From Rostratula benghalensis (lineage: Eukaryota > Chordata > Aves > Charadriiformes > Rostratulidae), in contig VXAI01000342.1 of the NCBI GenBank assembly GCA_013399305.1, positions 502,126 through 566,125 on the forward strand: DNA of 64,000 bases, read 5' to 3'. Below, piece by piece: positions 11,881 through 24,130 of the stretch. Both the position numbers and the translations under genes were made by a program. The notes beneath the pieces were generated by a model. That model saw only the letters and a program-made list of their open reading frames with translations, did not search any database and was not told the origin of the DNA. Each line of letters begins with the position of its first letter. The stretch's first letter is position 1.

Positions 11881-13660
11881 CTTAATGACGGTAAGGAAGA
11901 TGTCTGGGAGGAACCCATTAACCAAACTGTTAATCTCTAGCAAAAGGACTGGTAAAATCATCACTAACAAAACAGAGCTGGAGGCATGAGAATGGGAGGC
12001 TTGACACTTCATCATTATTGCCACAGGGTATTAATTTCTCTCTGAAAATCCAGTTTAACAAATTTTCATTCAGGAAAGATGAATGCCCGTAGCAGGGAAA
12101 GTAAACATGGGAACTATAGCAAGTCTTTCTGGTTAAGCTGGGAAGGCTGCAACCAAGATATTTCCCACTTAACCTTCATCAAGGAAAAGGTCAAAAAAGG
12201 CCAATGGGTTTAAGCAAGGCACAGGACGGAACAGAAAAAAAAACTTCCTATGAAAAATATTAAGCTCACATTCTTTTGGCTTTCATTAAAACTATTCCAC
12301 ATCACTCCACACTTTCACTTAAAGCAGTTTCCTGACAGCATTGAACACAATATCTTGAAGCAGAAAAAACGGAAGATAAAAGCGTAAATGGAAACCAGTT
12401 CATGTACCGTATACAAAATGGGGGAAAATACAAGGGACACGTAGAAACAGTAAAAGAGAAGTAATACCTTTAGCTTTTGCAAATTAAGTAACATGTGGTG
12501 CCCAAGATAATCTTCCATCCTATGTATTTCCATGTACATGTGCTTTAAGCTGAACAGTTCCTGGGGTAGCAGAGGATTTCTGTTTTACAGAAACCTCTAA
12601 GGAAGACTTTTCTTCCTGCACTCCAAGACTTTCAGGGTCTCCATGTATGTTGTTTCCAAACTGCTGGGAAAACAGATCAGCTCCTCTTGGACAGCATCAG
12701 CTCCCTGTACCCGTGGCAGCGACTATAGGTATTGGACAATAGAATGTGATACTTGGCAAATGCTGTAGAAATGTTTGATTGTGCAAAAACAGCACTCAGG
12801 ATTTCTCCTGGGAGAAAAGCTAAGCACACTAAGTACCCCTTTGAGCAGACTGTTAAGGGGATGGATCAATGGATACAGGCAAGAAACACACTGAAATGCC
12901 ACTGAGGCAGGGAAAGAAAGTACTTTCTTTCCTCCCTCCACTCACCAAACCTGGTCTTCCTTCAGGAAATCTCTCAGCCATGATTCAGACTCCTACTCTG
13001 TCTGGTTTAGAAGCTGCCTCTTCACTCAGTCTTCTGTAATGCTTCTATCTATAGTGTCAGAATAGCAGTTCGTTGCCCACCTAAATTTTCATTCTCCATT
13101 GTTCATTTTAAGTATAGATGCTGGTGATTCATGATAAAGCAAGGCAAAGAACATCTTCAGACAATGAGAGTGGCCTACGCAGAGCTTTGAAGATAAGGGC
13201 TAAGACAGAGACTCCTCATTTCATACCAGATGTGACTCAGCAAGGCGTCTGGAAGAGAGGGGTGAGGCATCCTTGGAGACCTGCTCTGCCCTCAGTTCAG
13301 CTGTCATGCAAACTACCTGCAACACTTTTTCTAAAGGTGAGTAGTTTGACAGTAAAGCATGACTTCAGAAAACCCCAGACCCATAAATCAATGCATTACT
13401 GAAATCAACTCCAATCTCAAAAGCCTAGCATACTCTTCTGTTGCAAGCAGGGGAAGAGTGGAAGTTCTGGCAGCTATAGGTAGTTGGATACTAAAAATTC
13501 CAGTGAAAATTTCAAATATCTACTAGATTCAATACACTGATATTCCACATGTCACTTTTCCACTGTCATGGTGGTGCTGGTATCACAGGTCAATGTACAG
13601 CTGTGTTAGTGCAGCAAATGTAGAATGGTAAAATGACCACTGCTCGTTATCTGAACTGTC
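11881..13660. other. Unique DNA, no gene seen
   Basis: No mobile element or exon-like structure found. Open frames (for example 12723-12941 minus, 13118-13402 plus) have no familiar features. Confidence 0.5.
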
Positions 13661-14206
13661 ACCGACCACAGAGTCTGGAGTTCTGTGTCCAGCTCTGGAG
13701 TCCTCAATATAGAAAGGACATGGAACTGTTGGAATGTGTCCAGCAGAGGGCCATGAAGATGCTCAGAGGGCTGGAGCACTTCTCCTGTGAAGACAGGCTG
13801 AGAGAGCTGGAGTTGTTCAGCCTAGAGAAGAGGCTTAGAGCAGAGACCTTAGAGCAGCCTTCCAGTACCTGAAGGCAGCTACAGAAGAGTTGGAGAGGGA
13901 CTCTTTTTCAGGAAGTGTAGTGAGAGGACAAGGGGTAATGGCTTTAAATTGTAAGAAGGGAGATTTAGATTGAATACCAGAAAGAAGTTCTTTCCTGTGA
14001 TGATGGTGAGGCACTGGAAGAGATTGCCCAGAGAAGCTGTGGCTGCACCATCCCTGGAGGGGTTCAAGGCCACAAGGGCCACAAGGTCAAGGCTGGATGG
14101 GGCTTTGAGCAACCTGCTCTGGTGAGAGGTTTCCCTGCCCATGGCAGGGGGTTGGAACTGGATGGTCTTTAAGGTCCCTTCCAACTCTAAACATTCTATG
14201 ATTGTC
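13661..14206 (+). mobile_element. CR1 LINE 3' fragment (about 545 bp)
   Basis: ORF2-derived sequence with the peptide EFCVQLWSPQYRKDMELLEC, continuing through the C-terminus to the tail CATTCTATGATTGTC. There is an extra piece of about 22 bases near 14071-14092 containing GGCCACAA twice, absent from other copies. A frameshift lies near 13860. It is followed at once by A12 (14207-14218) and the tRNA/CR1 chimera. The 244-codon minus-strand frame 13879-14613 is an antisense reading of these repeats. Confidence 0.92.
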
Positions 14207-14226
14207 AAAAAAAAAAAACAACCCTC

Positions 14227-14259
14227 CCTTTGATAGCTCAGCTGGTAAAGCAGAGGACT
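14227..14259 (+). pseudogene. 5' half of tRNA-Tyr
   Basis: Thirty of 33 bases match nucleotides 1-33 of vertebrate tRNA-Tyr(GTA) as I know it. The differences are at tRNA positions 5 (C to T), 22 (G to A) and 26 (G to A); two of these are CpG decay. The polymerase III A box TAGCTCAGCTGG (14234-14245) is intact. The match stops after U33, immediately before the anticodon, and no B box or 3' acceptor half follows. It cannot form a working tRNA. Confidence 0.85.
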
Positions 14260-14443
14260 TGAAAGAGCAGCACAGCATTTTTGGAGCAGGCTGCTGAGAG
14301 AGGTTGTGGAGTCTGTCTCGAGACATTCAAAACCCACCTGGACAAGTTCCTGTGCAGCCCACTCTAGGAGGACCAGCTTTGGCAGGGGCATTGGACTAGA
14401 TGATCTCCAGAGGTCCTTCCAACCCCATTTCATTCTGTGATTC
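14227..14443 (+). mobile_element. tRNA-Tyr half fused to a CR1 tail (SINE-like chimera)
   Basis: A tRNA-Tyr 5' half (14227-14259) is followed by about 21 bases that may be diverged CR1, and then a clear CR1 3' tail (14281-14443): GGTTGTGGAGTCTGTCTC, AAAACCCACCTGGACAAG, TTGGACTAGATGATCTCC, CATTCTGTGATTC. The CR1 part belongs to a subfamily different from the copy just upstream. The layout equals that of bird SINEs with a tRNA-derived head and CR1 tail, such as zebra finch TguSINE1, but the head differs (Tyr) and stops at U33. It could be a SINE copy or a one-off template-switch product. Confidence 0.7.
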
Positions 14444-16783
14444 ATGTGGCAAATGAAAAAGTTGTATTTATGTATAAGAAGATCTCTGTTGTATTTTGTC
14501 CCTGAGGTGTGTGCATGCACTCCATCAGTAATCTCCAGCAGAGTAGTGAGCAGACAGATCATAGCAGTGGCATCACCCATCCCAACTGGAGCTGCTGGTG
14601 TCACTGGCCTCACTAAACAGTGCAGAGTGTGTCAAAAGTAGTTTTAGTCAAAGCAACCTTGAACCAATACCCAGAGGGAGATCAACAGAGAGTCAGCAGT
14701 GTGGTAGGACTGGTCCTGAGTATGACCACAAAGCTTGCTCACCACATAAGGATGCATTGAAGCTCCTCAGCACACAATTCTCTCCAAGAGCTCTGCAAAT
14801 TTCTGATAACAAGCAAGGGTTCTTAACACAGCACACAAAAGGAGCAATAAACAAAGCACACATGGTCTTCTTGCACTGCTCGTGCTGTCTAGCTGCCAGA
14901 AAGAGCTGTGAATTTTCCAGGCTTACATAGAAAGTAGACAAGGTTCCTCAAAATGGTACAAGTCAAGGTATGGTTGCACAATGTCACTTGTCCGAGACAA
15001 CACAGACCTCAGTTCTAGCTAGCCATGCCCTTCTTTTACCTGGCTTTTCAAGTCCATGCTGGCAACTGTTCTCCTCTACTCTAAGGGATTCAAGGGATTT
15101 GATAGACTTCTTTTATGTTCAAGGTACCCAAGACCAAAAAAAGGTACCTGCAAAAAAGACCTGTTTCTTGATAAATGGTTATACTGTGTCTCAAACCCTT
15201 AACAAGATGCCAAGATGCACAAAACCAAAAAATTTGTGGAAAAAAGTTTGCCTAGTGAAAGGGGAAATGGGACGTGAGCTGCATAAGACAGGATAGACAA
15301 AAAGAAAGGTGATGTACCTGCTTCAACACATCATGGAGGCTGCTCATATTTCTATGTTGAGCTATTTGCTGGTTTTTTTGAGAAGACTGGGGATCCCTGA
15401 CCATGCACCCCTCAAAATCTCTTTGTTTTCCCATTCCTTGCTTCAGAGGATCCATGCTTTAGAGGAACTCTCCATTCAAGCAGAAGGAACTCAAGAAACT
15501 AACTCAACAGACTTTTACACTTCGGAGTTGTAGAGCCCAGGGGGGTCTTCCTCCATCAGCCTGCACACCAGCAATGGACTGAAGTTTCCAGAGATAAGAA
15601 ATGCCAATCCTCTACTGATACAGAGATAAAAGAAACTACTGGAATGTCTAGCAGATAAACTTGGGTTAACTTCAGAACACTTTTATTGGTCTAACTATGG
15701 TAATGGTCTCCCTTTAATCCTACACAATTTTGGACATGCAGATTGTGTTCCAGTGTCAGTTCATAAATTGGCTCTGGATGTAAAATAAATCACAACGAGT
15801 TAAATTCACATGTGCCTTACTAGGAATGCATTCAGGAACTCAGGTATCTTCTTCAATAAAATAGTGGGGAATGATACCGAGGAAACCTTTGCTAAAAATT
15901 ACTACAAAGGTTGGCTTAATGCAAACCTCTATATTGTTAACAAGAGACCAAAACACAAATATTGTTCTAAAATTGAGTACTGTTAGCTTTTTCTGCAGTC
16001 CTTGAAAAAAGTTACAGTTAAAAAGGCACCCTGTGCTGATTATTTACAGCACTTTCAGTTTATTATTGCACTACTGTTCTCCAATTTGTGACTGGCATGC
16101 CCAGAGGCAGACAAGTCAGTGGAAGATAATCCTGAAAGGATTTAGCATAGCTAAATCCAGAAACCTGGGTACTGAATCTTTTACAACTCTACCTTTCTTC
16201 TATCCTTTGTCCACCATCATACCCCTGTAAGATCACCCATTATCCTTCACTACACCTCCAGTGCTTGCAGGCACCAATAAATCTCTGATCCTCCCAAGCT
16301 TTATCTGCCCCACATGCCTTCAAGACATTCCTTTAAGTAGCAACAGTGGGTGATTTTTAAAACATTTTCCTGGAACTTATAAAATTTGGGAAAAAAAAGG
16401 CCATCCTTTTTTCCTGTTGGTATAACCCAGCACTGAAACAGATGACACTTAGGATGAGTACAGTGTTCCCTTTCTTCCCTTTTTACAGTCAGTATCTCAA
16501 TTAAATTAAATATAAAGTAGGCACTTTTAGGATTATCATGTGAATTGCAGCTCCTGCTTCATACTTGCTTCTGTAGAAAGTATAGGAGACACCTTAAAGA
16601 GCTGTATAGGAATTACATCACAGCCATTCAAATACAGACAGTGCTTATCCATGACATTCCTCCTCTGTGGGCCCACCAAGAAACTCAAGACTTAAGCTCC
16701 TTAGCAATCATTGTAAAGCAAGCAGTTAAGCTGCATCTCTACATGTGCAACCAGAAGAGGCAAGTGCCTTTGAAGGAAAATTT
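14444..16783. other. Unique DNA, no gene seen
   Basis: AT-rich unique sequence. Open frames of about 100 codons (14598-14930, 14970-15296, plus strand) have no recognisable domains, and I find no paired splice sites that would make them exons. Confidence 0.5.
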
Positions 16784-17226
16784 AGGAAGGACATGGACCT
16801 GAAGGAATGCATCCAGAGAAAAGGCACAAAGATGCTCAGAAGGCTGGAGCATCTCTCCTATTAAGACAGGCTAAGAGAGTTGGAGTTTTTCAGCCTGGAG
16901 AAGGCTCCAGAGAGACCTTATAGTCCCTTCCAGTCCCTAAAGGGGCTCCAGGAGAGATGGGGAGGGACTCTTGATCAGGCAGTGGAGCCATAGGACAAGG
17001 GGGAATGGTTTTAAACTGAAAGAGGGGAGACTTAGATTAGATCTTAGGAACTGGAAGAGGTTGCCCCAAGAAGCTGATGCTGCCCCATCCCTGGAGGTGT
17101 TCAAGGCCAGGCTGGATGGGGCTTGGAGCAACCTGGTCTGGTGGGAGGTGTCCCTGCCCATGGCAGGGGGGTTGGAACACCATGATCTTTAAGGTCCCTT
17201 CCATCCTAAACCATTCTATGATTCTA
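16784..17226 (+). mobile_element. CR1 LINE 3' fragment with a 35-40 bp internal deletion
   Basis: Runs from AGGAAGGACATGGACCTG in ORF2 to the tail CATTCTATGATTCTA, with the peptide [19 protein letters not shown]. Between the equivalent of ATTAGATCTTAGGA and ACTGGAAGAGGTTGCCCC the usual segment encoding KKFF..VRVVRH is missing, so two parts of ORF2 are joined. Confidence 0.93.
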
Positions 17227-20200
17227 AGGTTTCCAAGAGGAGATCCTGAGAACCTAACCACAGTGCATGGATCCCTTCAGAGAAGGCTATTCTTGACAAT
17301 CAGAGAGGGCACATGCCTTTGGATGGCTGTTATATAAGTAGTTAAGGCTCAGGAGCACCTCAAATTGTTGGCTTAAAGAGCATCAGAAATGGTAAGTGGG
17401 GCCTTTCAGTGTTCTGAATGACACAATCCCCTCCATAAAACCAGATACGCTTTCATGAGAAATGAGCACATTTAACATTCTGCTCATGGCAACGCTGGCA
17501 TGTGTCTATCATCTCGCCTTCTCCTGCACAAACACACAGTGCCCTGGTTGGCAGGGTGAGGTGTCACCGGGTAGCTAAGTGATCTTACAGCTCACATCCC
17601 CCCCTAAAGGGGTGGCCAAGTTTTTGCTCCCCCCACCCCAAGCCACCAGATCCATGTGAAGCTACACGTTGCACCGTGTGGAGCTTCTGTCCACTTGCTG
17701 AGCTGAACCCAACTCCGTAGGTGGGCAGCCAACACGGCTTCCTGCTACTCCAGTGGAGCTCCTTCACTGTGCCAGGAGGTGAGCCAAAAGCCAGTCCTGG
17801 CACGAGGGAGGAGGAATACACTGCTGGAGGCAGAGGATGGGAGGATCAAGGATGGGTTTCTCCAGGGCAGCAAATTATTCTGCCATCTGAGTGGAGTCAA
17901 GGAGCCTCACCCTCCATTGCAATCAAACCTCTTAAAAAAAAAAAAGTAGGAGTTACCAGACAAACAATAAGAAATTTTGAGGCTAGGGGGAGGAAAGCTT
18001 TTTACAGTAAACCTTGGGGCGGGGGGGGGAGGGGAGAGAAAGTGGGTTGTATTTTTTTTTAATTGCCACACAACCCACCTTGTTGACCAAGTCTCTATGC
18101 ATTTCCATAGTGACATTTAGGATTTCCTTTAGTTTCCTTCACGTTTCTGGAGCTGCATGTAAGTTGGCTTCCTCTGCAACCAGCATGATTAGGTTTAAAA
18201 TAAATAAATTATATATAAATATATAAACCAAACGAAAGAGAGGTCTGAACTTCTCACGTTATATCTTGCCTCTAACAGTTGAAGCTTTACAAAGGAGGCT
18301 AAATATCATGAGAGAGTACTGATAAAAGTCAGGAGAGCTGGCAGCTCTGCAGACATTTATGGGCTTGCTAACACATTTTTTCTGTTTTTAAGTGAAAACA
18401 GAGAAAACAGTGCACATGTTAGAATAATGAATATCTTGGCACATTGCAATTACAATACTGGAACAGACCACTATTCTGCTTTTATGGATGCTTTTGAGAA
18501 AAAACAATCCCTATGTTCAGCTCCCTGCTACATTTATTCTCCAGAATTCCAGTGCCAAAGGCTTCCCCATCTTCTCTGTGGGCTTTCCAAGCAGAATTCA
18601 CCTCCTGTGAAGCACCACAAATATACAGCTGCCATGGAGCAGCTCCCCTCCTTCTTGGTGAGATGGGTTAGTCACATCATAGAGAAATGGCAATATACAA
18701 CACCATAATTAAACTCAGACAACTTCAGGAGAGAATATTTTAAAAATAAAAACAAAACGAACAACAAACCCCCATTATTTACTTCCAGTGTGTTGCTTCC
18801 ATTTAAAAACTCCATGAAATGCTCTGAGGATAATCTAGAAACGATCTACTGAACAGGCTGGATTTCCCTACCACTGTAGCACATCTAGAAATCTTCCAGA
18901 ATTATAATGGTGGCATCATCACACATGGTCACACAATGATAAAATCAGTGTAAAGGAGTATATTTGTTTGTTTGTTTGGAGTTCCAGCAATATTAGCAAC
19001 TTTATAGGGAGCTGTAAAATCTGCAATGTAGAATTCTAGTCAATTGTAGGTTAATTTTTTTTTTTTTTCTATAAAATTAATCAAAACACAATGTTAGGAC
19101 AGTAATGATAAAATCTTGGGTGAAAAGGTCAACTGCTACAAAACTGTTTCACCAGAAATGATGAAGGCTGGGAAGGCTCAGAGCTCCAGGATTAGCAGAG
19201 CACACACAGTAAAGGCTCACCAAACCTTTCGAGCAAGTTCTGAAAGTGGGAATTAAAGTTCTGTTGAAATCACCGATCCCAAATCTACTGTGTGCAATGT
19301 GTAACCCAGAAGGTGAAGCAAGCAGTAGTGTTCTCAGAAAATAAAAGCCTTAAGACACCAAAAATTAAAAAGGAGTTACTCTCAATAGGTAATAGTAACT
19401 TCTGAGCATGAACAAGCAACGCAAAAGCAAAGATCTTGCAGGGGCTCTCAGAAGGAATCTACTGACAAAACTGAAATAGGCTAAAATAATCCAGCTAAAA
19501 AGCGTGTGATTTGGCAATCCACACATTACTGCGTTGCATTCTGAGGTGACACCACTGAGGGTCCTGAGTCTTTCCACTGCAGAGTGTCCTACACAAGCAC
19601 ACAAGAGCGTTTGAACGTGCCCTGCTTGCTAAGAACGACGGTGGAGTTACTGCCCTCTGATCGGACGGTGTTGGAATGAGACAAGAGAAAGATGGGGGGA
19701 AAAAAAGGGAGGTGGAGGGGACCATGACATCACTGGTCCAGCTGGGAAGGCGGTGATGATTTGGGATTTGTTAAAAGGGAGAAGCAGGCTGACTTGCTGC
19801 CACTGCTTGGGTGCAGGCAAAGGGGATGGTGTTACCTCCCGCTCCCTTCTCCCACTGTTTTCCACATGTGTAGCTGTGGCAGGGACAAGATCTACAGGTG
19901 ACAGCAATGCAAGGACAGCCACAACTCCAAGAGTTACTCCCCACCTACATTCAACTCCCCCTACTCAGTCTGCAGCCCCCTTGCAGCAGAGCTCTACCTG
20001 TCAAGAAAATCTAGTATGAGAAGGACAACCACCGGGTGACACGTGTGTCACGTAGAGCCCTTGGGAGCCATGCTATTCAGTGCCTTCTAATTTAATATCC
20101 CCCAAAAAAATCTCTTAAGACAAGCAGTTAAAAATTTAAACGGGCATCCTGAAAGCACACTCCTGATCCCATTATCAGCGTCGTGGATGGGATTACAATG

Positions 20201-22950
20201 AGGGTGGTAATGGTGGAAATTTTCAAGGAGAGATCCAGTATCAGCAGCAGGAGTGGCCACTAATTGGATTCTTTCTGTGTCACCGCAGAGTTGTCACGGG
20301 ACCCTGGCTCTCTGTTGAAGGCTGCAGCTCTCAAAGCACTCAGAAAGGGGCTTTCTCAATTGTTAGCCCATCAGTCTGCCTCCCCACTCAAACACAAATC
20401 CCCCAGTGCCCTTACTAAAGCTGAGGAAACCGTGGAACCCATGACTCCGGTGACGCCCACCACAAGTCCAGCTTCCCCCTGGGGAGGAACAAGCCCTGCC
20501 ACCACCCAAAGCTCAAACTCCTGATCCTGCAGGAGCAGGACACCCAGTGCAGGACGTTAAGTCAAACAAAGCTAGATAATAAACTGCCAACTGGCAAAGC
20601 AGTCTGCAATAAAGTGATTTAATTGGAACAGAATTTGCAAATCTTTTGAAATTTTAATGTTTCCCCCCCCACCACCCTGTAACTGTCTACCCTCCACCAA
20701 GTGTGGGTTTTGTAATGGCTTCCATGTTTGGAAACTGTGTCCCCACCATCACAACGTTTTTAATAAAACTGGTTTTATCAGTTCCTGACTGGAATGAGAG
20801 CTGTTACAATAATTTTCACACTGATACTTGCCATCTCTAGGATACTTCTGGATTCCTACATGCATTTTTTCCCTTAATGACCTCTCATTTAGTCTACCTT
20901 TTGAAGATGTATTTACACGCCATTTGGAAATTCACCAAGGGTTTCTTTTTTTTTTCCCCCCCCCAATGTGAAATTACACCAATCATAATTAATTTTTTTT
21001 TTTTTTCATCCCTCTGAAACAGAGACAAAAATCAATGAGAGGCCAAGGAGACGTGCCAAGCAGCAGAAACTGAGGTTGCGTATTATGATGGAACAAGCTC
21101 ACCCACCTTGATTATAAAGTGCTGAGGAGAAGAAGCCCCTGACGAGCAATAAACTGCAGATAATTAAGACAATTCAGGGCAGAACACACTCTGGCTGAAA
21201 AAACATTTTCTTGGGCTCTGCCTCCCTGCTCGGAGCAGCAGGGAGAAATAATAAATAAATAAAGGTGACACATTGAAAACAACTGTATGAAGACAGTCAG
21301 TATCCCAACCTAGTCTTCACTTGCTGGGGGAAATAGAAACCCACCAGCTTTTGTGTGGATTCCCTCCCATCACACACACAGTTGATAGTACAGACATGCC
21401 TGGTATGTTCAGCATTCCATATCAAGCAAAGATGAATTAGCCAAAAAAAAAAAAAAAAAAAGTGTTGCAGCTTTCACACACAGCAGCTTATGCATCTTTT
21501 TGTACCTCTGGAATTTATTTTTTTTATTTATTTTTTACCTGGAGCCCATCATGGATCTGCTGTGGTTGCACTGGTCTCAGATCTTTTTCCTCGGATTATT
21601 TTTATCTCACTGTGAGGAACATCTTTGCGGGTTCTGAACACTTTTACAGCTGCTGGGATGCTAATGGGAACTTCATGTGTGTACCCAGTACAAGTGCTCT
21701 CAGGGAAAAAAAGAGCCAATGTCAAAGGAAGGTATGTAGAAGTCACCATAAATATGTCTTTGAATGTTTACCATCTGGAACAGTAGATTACATTTTGACA
21801 AGAAGCTGGACTGCCCCGTGGGCATTGTCTTTTAAAACAGCCCCATCATTATAAAGGAAGGAAAAACATGATTTGCTGTTCCTAGTTTCTCAGTGAGATT
21901 TTCTGGCAGTGCTAGAGAAACTCGTTTTTGGTGGGTTTTTTTATTATTTTTTATTTTTATTTTCCCCCCAACAATAACAAGCTGGTTAGCACTTTCTTGA
22001 AAAATATGTTTTCTTATAGATCAGCTGATCTGCTGTCTGACAATACCCACAGAGGGGGATGCGTTTCAGGCAGGCTGGGCAAATCCCAGTGCTGCAGCCT
22101 GAGCTTTGCTGGAAGACTAAACCTCTGTGAGCCAAAGCTGCCTCACTGGGCTTCTCACAGGCCACACTGGGAAGACTGAAAAGAGGAGAAACCCAATATA
22201 CAAGGCTTTAACATAAGAGTCTTCCTTCAGTTTTGTTTTCCGTTTTTAAGCTTGTCAAAAGTTTCCATCACTTTTTACAATAAGAAAGGGTGAAAAAAAA
22301 TAATAAAATCAAATATGTTCACATACATCCTGGTCTGGCCATGCAGGCATATAAGAGATTTAGGTAATTCTGTTTTAAACTGGGTCAGTTCTGAGGACAC
22401 CTTCTTGCTGAAGAGTGTGTTTGAAAATACAAGCTGAGAAAAACCTGTAAAGACGCCAAAAAAGCATGCTCAGGAAAAAAAAAAAAAAGTTAACCAAAAA
22501 AAAAAAAAGTTGGTTTTGAGGCAAAAATATATGTGCAACCTGCAACATGGTTTTATGGGCAACATTACACATTTGAATGGCAAAATCGCAAAGCACCAGC
22601 TATAAATCCCCTTGCTCAGCCTACTAAACAGATCTTATTTGAGAACACATCATATACGGTATTATTTATAGAATATCTCACCTGTAAATGGTGAGGACAG
22701 TGTTAGATTTCTTTCACAAGTAGGAGGCCAATAATTCATAAGCACCACAGGTATGTGAGGGTTAGTGTGAAGATCTGTTACAGTGCGAAAGAAACAAATC
22801 TTTTTGTTACTCTGAGCAGGAAAACAATATATATACACACAGTAAAATTTTTATTTAAAAAAAAAAGCTTAAAAGAAAGATAACCCATCCTCTAGTTTCT
22901 CCATCTATATCATTTAGGGTAAAACAATGAGAACACCTTAATTCTCTGAT
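17227..22950. other. Long CR1-free unique stretch
   Basis: Nearly 6 kb with no recognisable mobile element. It holds a G-rich run (18016-18046), TTTG repeats (18963-18978), an A19 tract (21443-21461) and several T tracts. The segment 20990-21190 has homeodomain-like TAATTA/AATTAAG motifs (near 21155-21175) and could be conserved, but I cannot test this. Open frames up to 130 codons (21462-21854) are low-complexity and unconvincing. Confidence 0.5.
18016..18046 (+). other. Potential G-quadruplex
   Basis: Four G runs of 4, 9, 4 and 3 bases are separated by C, A and a 9-base loop. This satisfies the usual G3+N1-7 pattern because the long run can be split. Whether it folds in vivo is unknown. 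Confidence 0.5.
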
Positions 22951-22959
22951 AAGCTAACG

Positions 22960-23110
22960 TAGTGTAATTAGTGATAACATTTCTGACTTCTTCATTCGCT
23001 GGGCTTCCCCTGCTCCAGACATCAATTAATTTAATAGTCGAATTAAATGGAAATGATAGCAGAGTACTTCCATAACTAATTTCTAATTACATTTCTGCCC
23101 CTCTTCCTTC
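22960..23110. promoter_or_regulatory. Candidate regulatory element, homeodomain-motif cluster
   Basis: Dense TAAT/ATTA cores: ATCAATTAATTTAATAG near 23021-23037, GAATTAAATGG at 23040-23050, and AACTAATTTCTAATTAC near 23074-23090. An inverted repeat with 7-base arms ATTTAAT/ATTAAAT spans 23029-23048. The position just upstream of CpG-dense DNA suits an enhancer or promoter-proximal element. Conservation is not shown by this sequence alone. Confidence 0.3.
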
Positions 23111-23572
23111 CTAAACTTTTTTTTTTTTTGCTTACTTTTAATTAACACTTCAGATCGCAAGCTTAGGACCTATAAATGCAGCGAGACTTTAATGATCCAT
23201 TATAGTGATGCTACTTAGTTTTCAATGACTTGTAAAACTTTCACAAACAGATCTGCAAATGAATTACATCCATCTGCTGCGCTGCAGCTGCAAAGAGCAG
23301 CAGTACACCGTACCCTGCCTTTCCTCACTTTCCCGGTTTTCTCTTAACTTTGAGCCCATGTGTAAGCCAAACCATCTCGACCCCGACCACCAGAAGCCCG
23401 ACCAGGTCCCTATAAAGGAACCTTCAAACTTTACAGACATCTCAAACGCACTTTTCAAGCGACCGCTCGTGGTTTGCCTCCCAGCTGAGCCCCCAGGCAG
23501 GCTGGGCGCTGCTCAAGCATCCTCCTCCAAACCTAGGAAATGCTCTGCCGCGATTTCTTCCCCCACCCCCCC

Positions 23573-23592
23573 NNNNNNNNNNNNNNNNNNNN
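23573..23592. other. Assembly gap, 20 N
   Basis: Twenty N immediately after a C-rich run (C5 A C7). The flank on the right is CpG-dense. The gap length is probably nominal. Confidence 0.95.
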
Positions 23593-23800
23593 ATGGAGAC
23601 ACGGAGGCGTTCGGACCCGCAGCCCCAGCGACAAACGCTCCGGGGCTACCTCTCGCCCGGCGCCGGAGGGTTGCGGGGGCACACCACGGAATCTTCACGG
23701 CTGGAAGGGACCTTTGAGATCATCGAGTCCAGCCATAAAAAAGAGTCCAACCTCTCCTACACGTGTGTGCGGGAGAGGAGAAGCGGAGCCTGCGGGAGGG
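23593..23800. promoter_or_regulatory. CpG-dense segment beside gap
   Basis: CpG-rich sequence starts at the gap edge (for example GGAGGCGTTCGGACCCGC and CTCGCCCGGCGCCGGAGG) and fades after about 23800. It may be the remaining flank of a CpG island whose centre lies in the gap. It contains a short CR1 relic. No start codon with coding features was recognised. Confidence 0.45.
23687..23745 (-). mobile_element. CR1 tail relic, antisense
   Basis: The sequence GGCTGGAAGGGACCTTTGAG followed by ATCATCGAGTCCAGCC is the reverse complement of the CR1 tail (GGACTCGATGATCT..AAGGTCCCTTCCA). It is only about 60 bases long and lacks most of the terminal repeat. Confidence 0.65.
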
Positions 23801-24063
23801 ATGGGGGGTGGTGGGAAGAGGTGGCACCCGCCGTGCTAGGATACACCGCACCAAGAAGAGATTTTATTGAAATAAAAAAAGTCTCCTCTACACCTTCAAA
23901 AGCGTGACCTGAGCTGCGTTAAGAGCCTCGGGTGGCTGCAGACAGCCACGCATCAGGCTGCGCTCGCTGTTATCTGTCAGCCCTACAATAGCAGCATTGA
24001 GAAGGCAGCAGCAACTGGCTTTGACAAGTGTGCTGTGCTAGCATTCCTCTGAAAACCGTGCGG

Positions 24064-24092
24064 GAAAAATAAAAAAAAAAATAAAAATAAAG

Positions 24093-24130
<38 letters not shown>
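24064..24130. repeat. A-rich tract followed by (GA)n
   Basis: A-rich sequence with interspersed T runs into a pure GA repeat at 24096-24124, then GAAAGAG. A simple microsatellite. Confidence 0.95.

Noticed and set aside
14227..14259. Functional tRNA-Tyr gene
   Set aside because: Only the 5' half is present, with no anticodon, T arm or acceptor 3' strand.
13879..14613. 244-codon minus-strand open frame
   Set aside because: It runs antisense through a CR1 copy, the A12 tract and the tRNA/CR1 chimera. Its residues are explained by reversed CR1 sequence.
21462..21854. 130-codon plus-strand frame
   Set aside because: Starts just after an A19 tract, passes T-rich low-complexity sequence and shows no known motif.
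23259..23717. 152-codon plus-strand frame
   Set aside because: It crosses the 20-N gap, whose length is unknown, and has no recognisable domain.
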